Positions 21,395-31,505 of a stretch of 64,000 nucleotides of DNA are shown in pieces. Source of the DNA: Blasia pusilla (lineage: Eukaryota; Marchantiophyta; Marchantiopsida; Blasiales); assembly GCA_050084515.1 (NCBI GenBank), contig CM114275.1:18724001-18788000 (forward strand), read 5' to 3'. The notes beneath the pieces are model-generated. The model did no database searches. It saw only the letters and a program-made list of their open reading frames with translations, and was not told the origin of the DNA. The position numbers and the translations under genes are program-made. The number at the start of each line of letters is the position of its first letter. The first letter of the stretch is position 1.

Positions 21395-22078
21395 CTAGCT
21401 AACACTACTTGTGAAAGCCGCCAACGTGGTCATAGACTCACCTCGTGATCGACCACCTCGTCCCGCAAACTGCACGGGTAACTGACTCATCCGGCCGTCA
21501 CCTAATCGCCACCCTGGCCGATAAGCAACGATCTCCTCCCATAAGTCCAGGATGAATCCTAGGGGATATAACACTGTACTCCCCACCAACACATCGTACG
21601 ACTCAACTGGTGTCGTAGTTGCACGTGTGTGCACCATAGCACTATCTGTCGCATGCTCTAGCTAGACTCTGACAACTATCTCCTGTCGAGTCATATACTA
21701 CATGGGTGACACGCCCCCAATCGAGGTCTGTATCAGGAAGGGACAAGGCTCAATATCAGCCTTCCGTAACCCCAACGCTAAATACGCCGCCTTCCCTAAC
21801 ATCAAGGGTTGCGCTCCCGAATCAAGTAGGACGCGCTGCGGGTGGTATACTGTCCCCGTCGGACTAACCAAGCGAAATACTCTAGCTTGGTTATCCAGTA
21901 ACACTACTCTAGGTGTCACTACTGCTCGCTCTATGGCCGATCGAGGTGGGATATCTACCAACTTCGCCGTCGCCGCATGCCATAACTCTGTGGGGAACGT
22001 CCCGAGCACCGTCTCTGAGGGCAAGTCCACCACCTCTGTGGGGAACGTCCCGAGCACCGTCTCTGAGGGCTGGTCCAA
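21395..22078 (-). pseudogene. Copy A aspartic protease
   Basis: The 126-residue stretch (21698-22078) contains VLLDSGAQPLMLGKAAYLAL with the DSGA active site. A second stretch (21395-21637) contains SYDVLVGSTVLYPLGF, the usual second half (D-LLG) of a retropepsin. A short direct duplication in the upstream part (PSETVLGTFPTE twice) is 51 bases long per unit. The two halves are separated by a stop. Confidence 0.8.
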
Positions 22079-22499
22079 CTCCCAACGTCGCCAACTCTAT
22101 GGCGGAAAATAATGGAGTCTGACTCACTCTGGTGACCACCTCCAACACTATGGTTGACACTGACTCCACTCAAGCCGGCATAGGAGTTGTCACTCCAACT
22201 CCTCGTGACGTCGACGTAGGTTCCTGAGTTGTAGGCACCGCTGGTCGTTGAGGCACCTTCGATGGTGTGTATAGTGCCTCCGACAATATGAATGACTGTG
22301 GAACCCTCGCCTGCCGCCCATCGGTCCCCTCTGGTGGGTCAATCTCAACTCCACCTCTCGGTGCCTCTTGGAGCACCCCGAGTCACCACTGCAGCTGCCT
22401 CAACCTGGGATGCACTACACATAAACCCCATATTGGCGAGATCCTCACCCGGGTCAGGGTAAGAGGTAGAAGCTGGAGTCACACTAGCTTCTCGTAGCT

Positions 22500-23960
22500 C
22501 CGTGCCTTCCCTAAGCTACATCATCATCATGGCAGCAATCCTATGCTCCAACTGATCGATCCGTGAGAGAAGTGCCGGCTCTGGTGCTCTTGCTCCATCT
22601 TCTGTGGCTGGTGGTGGTCCTCTACCACCACGTCTAGGAAGGACTCCCCGACCTCTTCAAGGATGACCGCCCCCAGGCCCTCGGCCTACCTCTGGACGTG
22701 CCTCTCGGCGAAGGTCAAAACACCTATCCCTAGTGTGACCATATGTGTGGCAATAGTCACACTGGTACTATGGTGGGGCCATCCTATGTGGCTCCTGAGC
22801 AATCAGAGGCGCTTGTGGTCCTCTCCCATGTTGCGGGCAGTCTCTCTACCTATGGGCCCCTCCATACGTCCAACAAGACCACATTGGTCCCTGCTAGGCA
22901 ACATATGTAGGTACGGGTCGTTGCCTCATAGGCTCATGGTACCCGCCCTGCTCTCTGGGCACACCGGCCCGCTCCCGTGGTATTGGTGCTCGCCGTGGCA
23001 CATGTGGGGTCACCGTCGCTTGTGGACCCGTCGACTCTCGAGAAAATCCAATGGTCACTACCTACTCCTCACTCATGTTTAGCTCAATACGCTCAGAAAA
23101 CTCAAAGACCACCTTCAATGTGGGCTTCGCTGTGTGAATCAGCAGTGCATCTCGGACTCTCCTCCGTAGTTCTCGGTCTAGAACCCCGTACCAATATTGG
23201 ACTGACTGCGGCTTAGTCACTCCATACGTAGCAATGATCAGCCTCCTCATGCGTGTGAATGCCTCTCTCAGACTCTCACCCGATCGTCTCTGAAAATCCT
23301 GTAGACTCTTCAACTTGTCAGTGCGTACGCCCTAGTAGCTCTTCCCCAACTGTTGGAAGAACTCCACTGTGGGGCTGAAGCTGGGTGGCCCTCTACCACC
23401 TGAGGTCTTTGCCACATCGCTTGTCTCACTGCCCTCCTCTCCATCCAGTCGTCGGGTTGATGGTGTGGGTCTCTCTCCTCTCACAATCCCATCATATGCC
23501 TCGCGACCACTAGTGGACACATACCCGAGAGCCCAATACATCCTCCAGCCATCGATCTCTACTGAATATAGTGTTCAAAATTCCATGTAGTCATCCATCG
23601 GAGGACCCTCCAAGTGCTAGAACAACCCCTTCCATATCATGAAAGGGTTGAACCGTGTGGAGGTCCGTATCTCTTGGAAGTCGCACCACGTGTCGAACTC
23701 TTGGATAAAATCATCTAAGTCGATGGTGCCCACTGCACCCGAGAAACGATGCATGCCCCGATGGCCCATGTCGTCCATCTCCTGCCAAGTACTACTCTCT
23801 CTGTCTGTGATCTCGTCACCGGACCCAGTGTCTAGTGATGACGATCCAGCCACGGATGGATGTCGAGGTAGCTCCTCACTGGTAACCCCTCGGTATCTCA
23901 CTCCACTCCGTGTCACACCACTACCACTGCTAGCACTGCCCCGTTCTTCCGAACTCTGGA
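22500..23960 (-). pseudogene. Copy A gag with zinc knuckles
   Basis: The N-terminal part (23617-23916) has LDDFIQEFDTWCDFQ, a gag capsid motif shared with copy B (LHDFIAQFRRWCDSQ). The middle part (23062-23313) has QDFQRRSGESLREAFTRMRR, the retrotrans-gag core. Downstream lie two knuckles: a damaged CWTYGGAHR-stop-RDC (second Cys lost) and an intact CDYCHTYGHTRDRC (CX2CX4HX4C). Stops and frame changes separate these parts. Confidence 0.8.
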
Positions 23961-24734
23961 AGAACGCCGTGATGACAAACCCTGTCTCACCCGCTCAAGC
24001 ACTCAGACTCACCAAGAGTCTCCCACACTCCTCACTAGCTCACCTATGCTAACATCAATCCCGTGATGACATACCCGGCCTCACGCACACTCAACACTCC
24101 AGCTCACCATGAGCCTCCCAATTGACTCACCTAACCTAGCGACACTCTCGGTTCATACATGCGACCCCTATGCGGCAACCGCCGTATATCCACCAACATG
24201 CTACACATGAACAGAATCTACACTCGTCACCATCACTGCACCCACCTAGCACCAACTACTACCCGATACCCAGCACTCTCAATCACACACGACAAGTGCG
24301 GGAAAAGGGACTCAAATGGGTAACCTGATCACGCCCTCCAACCTGTTGCACCATCAACATGCACTCCCCCATGGGACATACCAACCTTTGCAACACAACA
24401 CTCTCCTCGACCAACACGTCGATCGTCCCGTCAACAGATGCGGACAACCCGTCGGCATCATGCGCACTGACCCTCCATCGTCAACTCTGAAAAATTGAGT
24501 ACAAGCCCGCTCAACCATGTAGCGCTCCTAACCATATAAGTAGTTCCACCTTGGTAACCTGGTCACCACATCTTGAACCCTACCATGTTGCCATCCAACC
24601 ACGTTGATGGGGGACCTGGCCCGCATCCCTATGGGCGTCCGCAAGTTGGGGAAAGAAATAAATGCGCGGGTGGGGGGGGGCCATCTGGCCCGTGGCCTCC
24701 CTGCGGGAGGAGAGAAGGGGAGGGGGGGGGAAGA

Positions 24735-24930
24735 GAGTGCGCGCTCCTATGCGCACCTCCCACCTCGGGGGTGGGGGAGAGCGCGCGCGCTCCTATGCAC
24801 GCCTCCCACCTCGAGGGGGAGGGGGAAGAGCGCGCGCTCCTATGCGCGCCTTCTGCCTCGCAGGGGGGTTGGGAAAGCGCGCACTCCTATGCGCGCCTCC
24901 CACCTTGGGGGCAGGGGGGCGCGTCATCAT
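24735..24930. repeat. GC-rich minisatellite in the copy A leader
   Basis: Four diverged units of about 50-57 bases each carry GCGC(G/A)CTCCTATGC(G/A)C(G/A)CC followed by TCCCACCT and a G-run. The units give artificial open frames rich in Arg, Ala and Pro in all three plus-strand frames. Copy B has a different, 20-bp leader repeat in about the same place. Confidence 0.75.
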
Positions 24931-25469
24931 CACCGCTCGCCGTCTGCCCATCCGCGCCCGTCGCCGTTTACCCGTCCGCGCCGGCCGTCGTCCGCCCGTC
25001 TGCGCCCGTGCGACCTAAACGCCTGCTCTTTCTTGACACTCTCCCTGATAAACTCGCCGCCCCACTCTGTACTACACTCTGCCACTGTCCTTAATCCTTG
25101 TGCACCAACAAACTCTGAGAAAAACGGACAGCGCTTCCGCCCACGACCTTCCGAACAGAAAAATGACAAACACCCGCAACACACGCGTCTCCAAGGGCTC
25201 CCGACCAAGGCAACCCGCTTGCCTACCTGCAAACAACGAATTCCCACCAGCCCCCTGACATCTTTCTCATGTAAAAATAAAGAGTAGTAAAAATGGCACA
25301 CCTGGCCTAAAACTCCACTCCTCAATCTACATCGGCATATCGAGCCTCGTCCACCCTGTGCTATAAGGAATCCGGACGCTAGCATCCTAGTCCTATCTCA
25401 CACACATACAAGAGAGGTGCTCCAATGGCCCAACATGAGAAAGATGGCTTAGGAAAGCCACCTTCCTCT

Positions 25470-25481
25470 CTTATATAGGGT
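25470..25481 (-). promoter_or_regulatory. TATA box of copy A
   Basis: Minus-strand CCCTATATAAGAG at about 25468-25480 is a strong TATA box some 275 bases inside the element end. This is a fitting place for the retrotransposon promoter. Transcription would start near 25440. Confidence 0.6.
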
Positions 25482-25755
25482 TGGGAAGAGCCAAAAGGCT
25501 CTTCCCCTAAAAATAGCCCTCCCCTTGGTAACTTGCTCGCACAGGTTACCAGGGGCGGGTGACATGGTCAACAAGTCACCCGGCTGTAAAAGACCTCAAC
25601 ATGAAAGTTGTCAGAAACGACGTTCCTGACACAATGGACCTATCCTCAGCCTCATCCGACCCAGTGGGACAAAGTTACTTTCAAGATAGTCCGTTGGCTC
25701 CTTCGCCCTATCCACGATAGATCTCGGCCTATCGGCTACCCAGATGTGACACCTC

Positions 25756-27980
25756 GCAAGTGAAATAATTCAACATTAAAAAGCCTATAAAGAATCCTAT
25801 AATAGTACTCATAGGAGATGATACACAACATCATATCACACATACATGTAAAGCTCCAATAACATCAAAATTATCTTTGTGCTCTTGGAAATGTTTTTTA
25901 TGTTCTTATCATTGCAAAAAATTTGATTAAATTTTAATATATAGGATAGAAAATAGAACATAATTATCACATAAAGTTAGACATAGATGATAATTTCATT
26001 GAAATAATGGATCATTTGATTATGATAGCTAGAGAAATTAGATCTTGTAGAATATCCAAGCTAAATTTTTCTATATCAGAGATTCAAAAAACAATGTATG
26101 GTCAAATTGGCCAACAAGTCACAAATCATGAAGATCCTTGAAAGGCGAGCTTGCTCGCCATCTATGACAACCCTAGTGGAAGGGTCTTGGGAGAAATAGG
26201 GGCTAGCCCTTGTGATACGTTACACACATTGGTTTTGTGCCTATTTAGCTGAAGCCATGTTAGGGTTCCTTGGTCATTCCTCCTATACGGCTTTGAGCTT
26301 GAGAGGGAGTCTTGGAGAGCTCGCGATGTGTAATGTGTGCAGATTTTAGCGAAGCGACCTCAGAGTGTTTTATTGTAGATGTAGCTTTTGTGTGGAAAGT
26401 GAACCACATATATCTTGTGTGATTCATATGAATAATCGTCCAATTTCTTCCGACATGTCTTATGCAATCCTTCAAGCTCAACCAATCTAGATAAAGTCAA
26501 ATATCGACCTAATCCCTCACTCACCAACATAGGAAAGTCATTCAAGACTTGGGAAAATCTTCCTTAATAGTTTGGGAACCTAAAACAGTGCCAACACATA
26601 TGGCGATCTCAATTGCCCAATATACCTCGAACTTGGATTCAATATCTGAATCATGGATCAAGATCCAAGGTTGGTGTCCACGATTAGTCCATATGGACTT
26701 GGATTTGTGTCAAAACCCCAATACCAATCTCTCAATCCATCTCATGTTCTTGGTTCACCCCCCTATAGTTCCAAAAGATGAGCTTTATTTTCCAAACATC
26801 CTTGGAGACCCTTCCCCTTATATATATTTCTAGAGATCCCCACCCCTCGGAGTCCCTACATCTAAGGAGTCTTCTTAAGCTGCTCTTTGTGATCCTCAAT
26901 CCCACCATGAGTATGATAGTTTAAGGATGGTTTTTAGATCTCTACGTGTGCGTTTGTTCAAATTTTTTATATGTTGGCACGCATTTGGTTAGGAAGGTCG
27001 AGAGAAATTACTTCAAAATGGCATCCAATAAAAATTCATTTCCCATGGAAATCCATAAGAGATATAGTGATTGAGCAAAAGAAATCAATCAATTATTGTG
27101 GCGACACATCTTATACCGAATGAAAGGAACATCCCAAAGGTGTATTGGATAGAAGCTATATTATGAACAACCTTCTTAATCAACCTAAGTCTATTGATAC
27201 GAGTGCATGAAAAGACTTCATTAGAAGTGTTCATAGGAAAAACAATTGATTTTTCATTCCTCAAAGTATTTGGTTGTATTTTTTGCTCCTACTGAAAGAC
27301 ATCAAAAGTTAGATTCCAAATTTTAGAGATATATTTTCATTGGCTATGTTGATAAAACCAAGGGATAGAAGTAATAAATTACATCATCTAAGAAATTTAT
27401 TATTAGTCAGAGCGTTTTCTTTAATGAGTTGAAGTAATGTTATGTTTAATTCGAACTTATTTTATCTCTTAATATCTCTGTTGAGGGGGAGAATATGATA
27501 TTGATTAAAAATAAACTATAACAAAAATTGCCTTTAAATTCCCCAAGTACTAGAGGTCCTAGATTCCTCAAATAAATCTATCAATATATGGTCAAGAAGA
27601 ATACATACTAAATCTAGTGATATTAGGTAGAACTTAAGTCAGATGTCAAAGGTATCCATCTTTAAACAAAAATTGCATAGATCAAGAAAAGTTACACATC
27701 TTATTCATGTATTCATAAATAGAGGATTTTATGCAACATGTCATATATATATATATACTTCAAGAATAAGAATTCATAATCAGTTGTTATTTTTTAAGAA
27801 GTTGCATGTAAAGTCAAATGGATGGAAGTTACAAGGAAGAGCACGTTGCATTAAGATACCAACGAATTTGGAAGTTGGTTGATATTCTTCCTAGGAAATT
27901 ATAAAACGATTACTTTTTTATGGACTTACAAGGTTAAGCAAAATCAAGATGGTACATATAGTGAAGAAATACAATGTCAT
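25756..27980 (+). pseudogene. Copia protease end, integrase and RT start
   Basis: After copy A the copia sequence resumes with KPIKNPIIVLIGDDTQHHIT, the standard protease continuation. Integrase C-terminal signatures follow at about 27100-27420: KTSLEVFIGKTIDFSFLKVF in the place of the usual TPEE-x-W-G-KP...LRVFG block. Near 27860-27980 come WKLVDILP and YKVKQNQDGTYSEE, which begin the copia RT. The integrase core between 26150 and 27000 is hardly recognisable. Stops are dense. Confidence 0.7.
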
Positions 27981-28973
27981 TGTTGCGACCCTCATCACCA
28001 AAAGAGTGCCAAGCGGAACATTAGCGGGCTCACGCTAAGATGGTTTGCGCGTTGGAGTAGTCTCGAAGAAGAGACAAGAGACGAGACGCAAGCGAGGCTT
28101 TGCGTTTCAGATGTTGTGGTCACGACCGAGAAACCTGGACCAAACGCGGAATAAGACTTGAAAGGAGTCGAGTCTAGAAAGTGGGTTGCCAAAGGAAGAA
28201 TCCGGATTTGGAACGCCACTAGCGTTTGAGAGTTTCCGACTGTATTTATAACCATAACTTTTAGGGCCGAGATGCGTTTGGATTAAATAAGGTGCGTTGG
28301 AAGGCTTATGGAAAGCCGGTTCAAACGCACTAAAGATCTCTGCAAGTGCATAAGCAACGGCTGAGAAACAACCTAGAAACGATTGTAAGTAGAGTCGGGT
28401 TGAGGGCCACAATGAAGGGCCCGACCCTCCTTTTCCAAAGAGGGGGGGTTATTGGAGAACCCCAGAAGTACTAGTAAGGGGGAAGGTCTCCGAGAGTGCT
28501 TGGAACTCGAACCCCACTTTGGGTGCCATGGGGCAGCTCAAGGGCATGGAACGGATCGAGAGTTTGGGATTGGGTTGGAAAACCTGAACCAAGTCTACGG
28601 AGGCGATTTTAGACATCCCTCTTGGATTTCACCCCGCGACTCAATTACTTGGGTCTCGGTTTGAAACTCGCACGAGGTCCGTTGAAGAGTTGGGATCGCT
28701 AGGCGCGTAAGTGCCGTTTTAGGTTCCTGGACTAATCAGGAAGTCTGTTCCAAGTCTTGAAGGACTTGCCATGTTTTGGAAACTAGGAATTAAGGAAGAT
28801 TGAGCTTGATGAGATGCCAAGTTGAGAACTCGGTGGGTTGGAACGCTGGTTGGCCCAGACCCGACTAACGAGAGTGCGTGTTTGGGTGCAGATCAGAGAT
28901 GAGATCGTGTCCTACTGAACGTACGCTTCCGCAACACTAAAGATTGACGTTCAAGGAGAGTAGGGGCGCGACA
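27981..28973. mobile_element. Solo LTR of another gypsy-type family
   Basis: A 993-bp block begins TGTTGCGACCC and ends GGGGCGCGACA. The 5-bp target duplication is GTCAT (27976-27980) and GTCAC (28974-28978), one mismatch. It interrupts the copia RT exactly between EEIQCH and LVAKDYAQQ. No internal genes are present, so it is a solo LTR left by recombination. A decayed tail of the same type lies at 63745-63852. Confidence 0.85.
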
Positions 28974-29575
28974 GTCACATTGGTAGCCAAAGACTATGCA
29001 CAACAATCACATATTAACTATGAGGAGATGTTTAGCCCTTAGGCTATTGCAAATTAAAGATGACGATTGTAAGAGCAATAGTTGTAGCTGTAGTGAGTAA
29101 GAAGTACATACTATATCACATGGATGTCAAGAATATCTTCTCGAACAAAGATTCTCATGAGGAAATATAATTGATTTAACCATCTAGCTTTGAGCATTTA
29201 GAGTTTTTGTTCCATATATGTAGGTTAAAGAAGTCTTAGTCCAGGCTCAAGCAAGCTCCAAGAGCTTGATATGGCAAGATTACACATGTCTTGCAAGAGA
29301 TTGATTTTAGAGTCAATGATTCTAATACTTCATTATATATCTTAAGAGGATAAGGTGGTTCAATTATAATTGTGTTGTATATTGAGGATCTCTCGATCAC
29401 TAAGAGTAGTCAGAATATGGTACAAAAAATCAAGCTCAAGTCACTAGAATTTGATATGAAAGAATTAAAAGTAATTCCTTGATGTTGATTTTATTAAGAT
29501 TGGTGAGATTATATGGCCATTACAATGACAATATGTTCTTCATATGGTATTAGCAAGATACACCAAATCACTACA
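28974..29575 (+). pseudogene. Copia reverse transcriptase remnant
   Basis: LVAKDYAQQSHINYEEMFSP matches the copia RT block LVAKGYAQ-x-GIDYEETFSP. Later pieces follow: ITWMSRIS/MDVKN-type (DVKNIF in frame), RLKKS-like, QAPRAW-like, and a broken YVDD box (YIEDLSI, ID-E). Everything is interrupted by stops. It ends at the satellite near 29580. Confidence 0.7.
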
Positions 29576-29584
29576 ACTTAGATA

Positions 29585-30055
29585 TGTATGCTCTGATTGC
29601 AATCACATAAGCTTATTTGAGGCTTATTTGCTTATGTGATTGCCATTAGGCTTATTTGCTTATGTGATTCAAATAAGCTTATTAGGCTTATTTGACTCAA
29701 ATAAGCCTAATATGCATGATAACCTCAAATAAGCTCTAATATGCATGATTACCTCATAAGGACATGTGTGTATGCTCTGATTGCAATCACATAAGCTTGT
29801 TTGAGGCTTATTTGCTTATGTGATTGCAATTAGGCTTATTTGAGGCTTATTTGACTCAAATAAGCCTAATATGCATGATAACCTCAAATAAGCTCTAATA
29901 TGCATGATTACCTCATAAGGACATGTGTGTATGCTCTGATTGCAATCACATAAGCTTGTTTGAGGCTTATTTGCTTATGTGATTGCAATTAGGCTTATTT
30001 GAGGCTTATTTGACTCAAATAAGCCCAATATGCATGATAACCTCAAATAAGCCTA
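29585..30055. repeat. Palindrome-rich satellite, three units of 159-184 bp
   Basis: TATGCTCTGATTGCAATCAC starts units at 29587, 29771 and 29930. Within each unit, AATCACATAAGC is answered by GCTTATGTGATT, and ATTAGGCTTATTTGA by TCAAATAAGCCTAAT, so each unit folds into long AT-rich hairpins. The array ends in a run of A. Units 2 and 3 are almost identical; unit 1 has an extra 25 bases made of the same words. Confidence 0.9.
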
Positions 30056-31157
30056 AAAAAAAATAGTACTTAGTTTTATTATCTGACTTGGCGCTTTGGA
30101 TGCACATGATACCCCACTCATTCCAACCAATGGATGAAAAAATTTATCTGGAGCCAACTCCATATCCATTGATAAATGTTAATCTCTCATCTCGAAGACA
30201 CCAAAATTTGCCATCCCAAAGTATGAAAATTCTAATCAAGTGATCCATGGTTCCCGAGGTACCAGGCTAAATCATGTTGTAAAAAGCACACGTTGTTAGT
30301 CTATGTGGATGAATCAACCCACCACGATTCTCAATTCACTCTTTATTGAGGAAATATGGTGGAATAAAAGTGACTTGGCCTAAAATGGATAGACTAGGAG
30401 GTTGAGGTTTATGAGGGTTCCAAAACATATACGGTCATTGTGAAATTCGAAGATTGCAACAAGGTAAAAGCGCACTCGGAAATATCTACAATGTGAAACG
30501 GACATGAAAATTCTGGATGACAACAAAAAGGTGCTCACCCAAAGCAAATAGGAAAAAAATCTACAAGAAAATTTGGAATCCGAATAACCAACCAAAAGCG
30601 GAATTTTTCTCCAAAAACACTTGTGCAATGAGAAGAAGACATGATAATACATAAATCCTCCATCTTTTGAGCTCCAATATACGCCCCAAAATACACGTCT
30701 TGTGGGATGGCAGAATGTTTGAAATGATGTGCAAAGCGACAATGATTTCGAAAAGGCAAAGATGAAATTCCAATAATGTTGCAGGAAAACTTATAATGAC
30801 ATGGCGGATGTATCGCATTAAAACGAATGTGCGAGTCGTACGTACGGTTTACCCGAAGGTATACTCCCTTCTTTGCTCGAGGATTCGCTCTCGGAAAGGT
30901 GGGGGGAGTCTTTTCGTGGGACCCGGTACATTACCGGGAATGGTCAATCGGAAACGGAAATCCCGGTTTTTGAACCGGTTTTCAGATACGAAATACAAAG
31001 AGCGTCCTCAAATCCATAGGCAAATTCTCGTAACCCCGGATCTCCCCGATCATTGGGTGTGGGAACTCCGCGGCCTAAGACAAAAGATTTGGACAGCTCC
31101 GGGGAAACGTTCAATGAGAGTATATTCCAAGCAGTGGAACCAGAGAAAAGGGCGACG
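30056..31157. other. No recognisable gene
   Basis: Nothing recognisable. A 120-residue minus-strand frame (30380-30742) has no domain that I know and overlaps other open frames. The sequence changes from AT-rich to about balanced composition near 30800. Confidence 0.4.
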
Positions 31158-31505
31158 AATCGCGGCCATGGACCCGCGTAATAGAAAGGGCGGAAGGGAA
31201 GGGACGAAACGACAACGATGATTCGATGGTTCGTTCGGCAAGATACGGCGAGCAAGTGTGGAAATGGTTTACATCACCGCAGCCATAAATAAGCCCCCCA
31301 ATCCTGGAACGGAAGAAAAGGATGGAAACGACAAAAATGATTCGCCAAGACACTGCAAACAGACGACCAAATAACTGTGTTAGGATCACCGCAGCCACAA
31401 ATTAAGGTCACGAATCCTGGGATGAAATAAAAGGGTCGAAACGACAAAAGTGATTCCGCAAGACACTGCGACAGTGCGACCAGGCAGGCGCGCAATGGGT
31501 TAGGA
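31158..31505. repeat. Diverged tandem repeat, period about 115 bp, three units
   Basis: Units align from ATCGCGGCCAT (31158), ATCACCGCAGCCA (31270) and ATCACCGCAGCCA (31386). Each contains AATCCTGG or similar, GGAAACGACAAAA or GAAACGACAA, TGATTC and CAAGACACTGC. Divergence between units is considerable. No protein-coding role is seen. Confidence 0.75.

Larger units (their letters stand above)
16611..25751 (-). mobile_element. Gypsy-like element copy A, with DNA methyltransferase and PHD finger
   Basis: A near full-length minus-strand Ty3/gypsy-like retrotransposon inside the copia protease region. The flanks carry the 4-bp duplication CCTC (16607-16610 and 25752-25755); the copia frame on both sides fixes the limits. 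Read 5' to 3' it begins TGTCACATCT and carries a TATA-bearing leader, gag, protease, methyltransferase, RT, RNase H, integrase and PHD finger. It ends ...CGCACGACA. A polypurine-like tract sits at 16749-16760. It has stops and frameshifts but long open stretches, for example 277 residues in RT, so it is younger than its host element. Matching LTRs were not found. Confidence 0.88.
24000..25751 (-). repeat. Copy A 5' terminal region (L type) and leader
   Basis: The element starts on the minus strand with TGTCACATCT at 25751. Its first 60 bases can be aligned with the start of copy B (TGTCACGTCT...GATAG...GGATCTA). The region has LTR-like features, including a TATA box and a hairpin (AAGAGCC...GGCTCTT at 25487-25506). 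I could not find where an LTR would end, nor a recognisable PBS. No gene is seen in the leader; the GC-rich open frames reflect the minisatellite. Confidence 0.6.
14812..29575 (+). mobile_element. Decayed Ty1/copia retrotransposon, split by two insertions
   Basis: Pieces of one plus-strand copia element lie at 14812-16610, 25752-27980 and 28974-29575. The order is LTR candidate, PBS, gag, protease, integrase, RT, with integrase before RT, which defines copia. The first gap is gypsy copy A and the second is a solo LTR; the coding sequence resumes after each. Many in-frame stops show it is old. No 3' LTR was found; the element is lost at the satellite that begins at 29585. Confidence 0.82.

Noticed and set aside
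24573-25287. Long GC-rich plus-strand open frames (173, 227 and 118 residues)
   Set aside because: Three overlapping frames of Arg/Ala/Pro-rich low complexity come from the leader minisatellite of copy A, which is transcribed from the other strand.
29585-30055. CRISPR-like array of repeats
   Set aside because: Units are long, palindromic and directly adjacent without variable spacers, and the window is plant DNA; it is a satellite.
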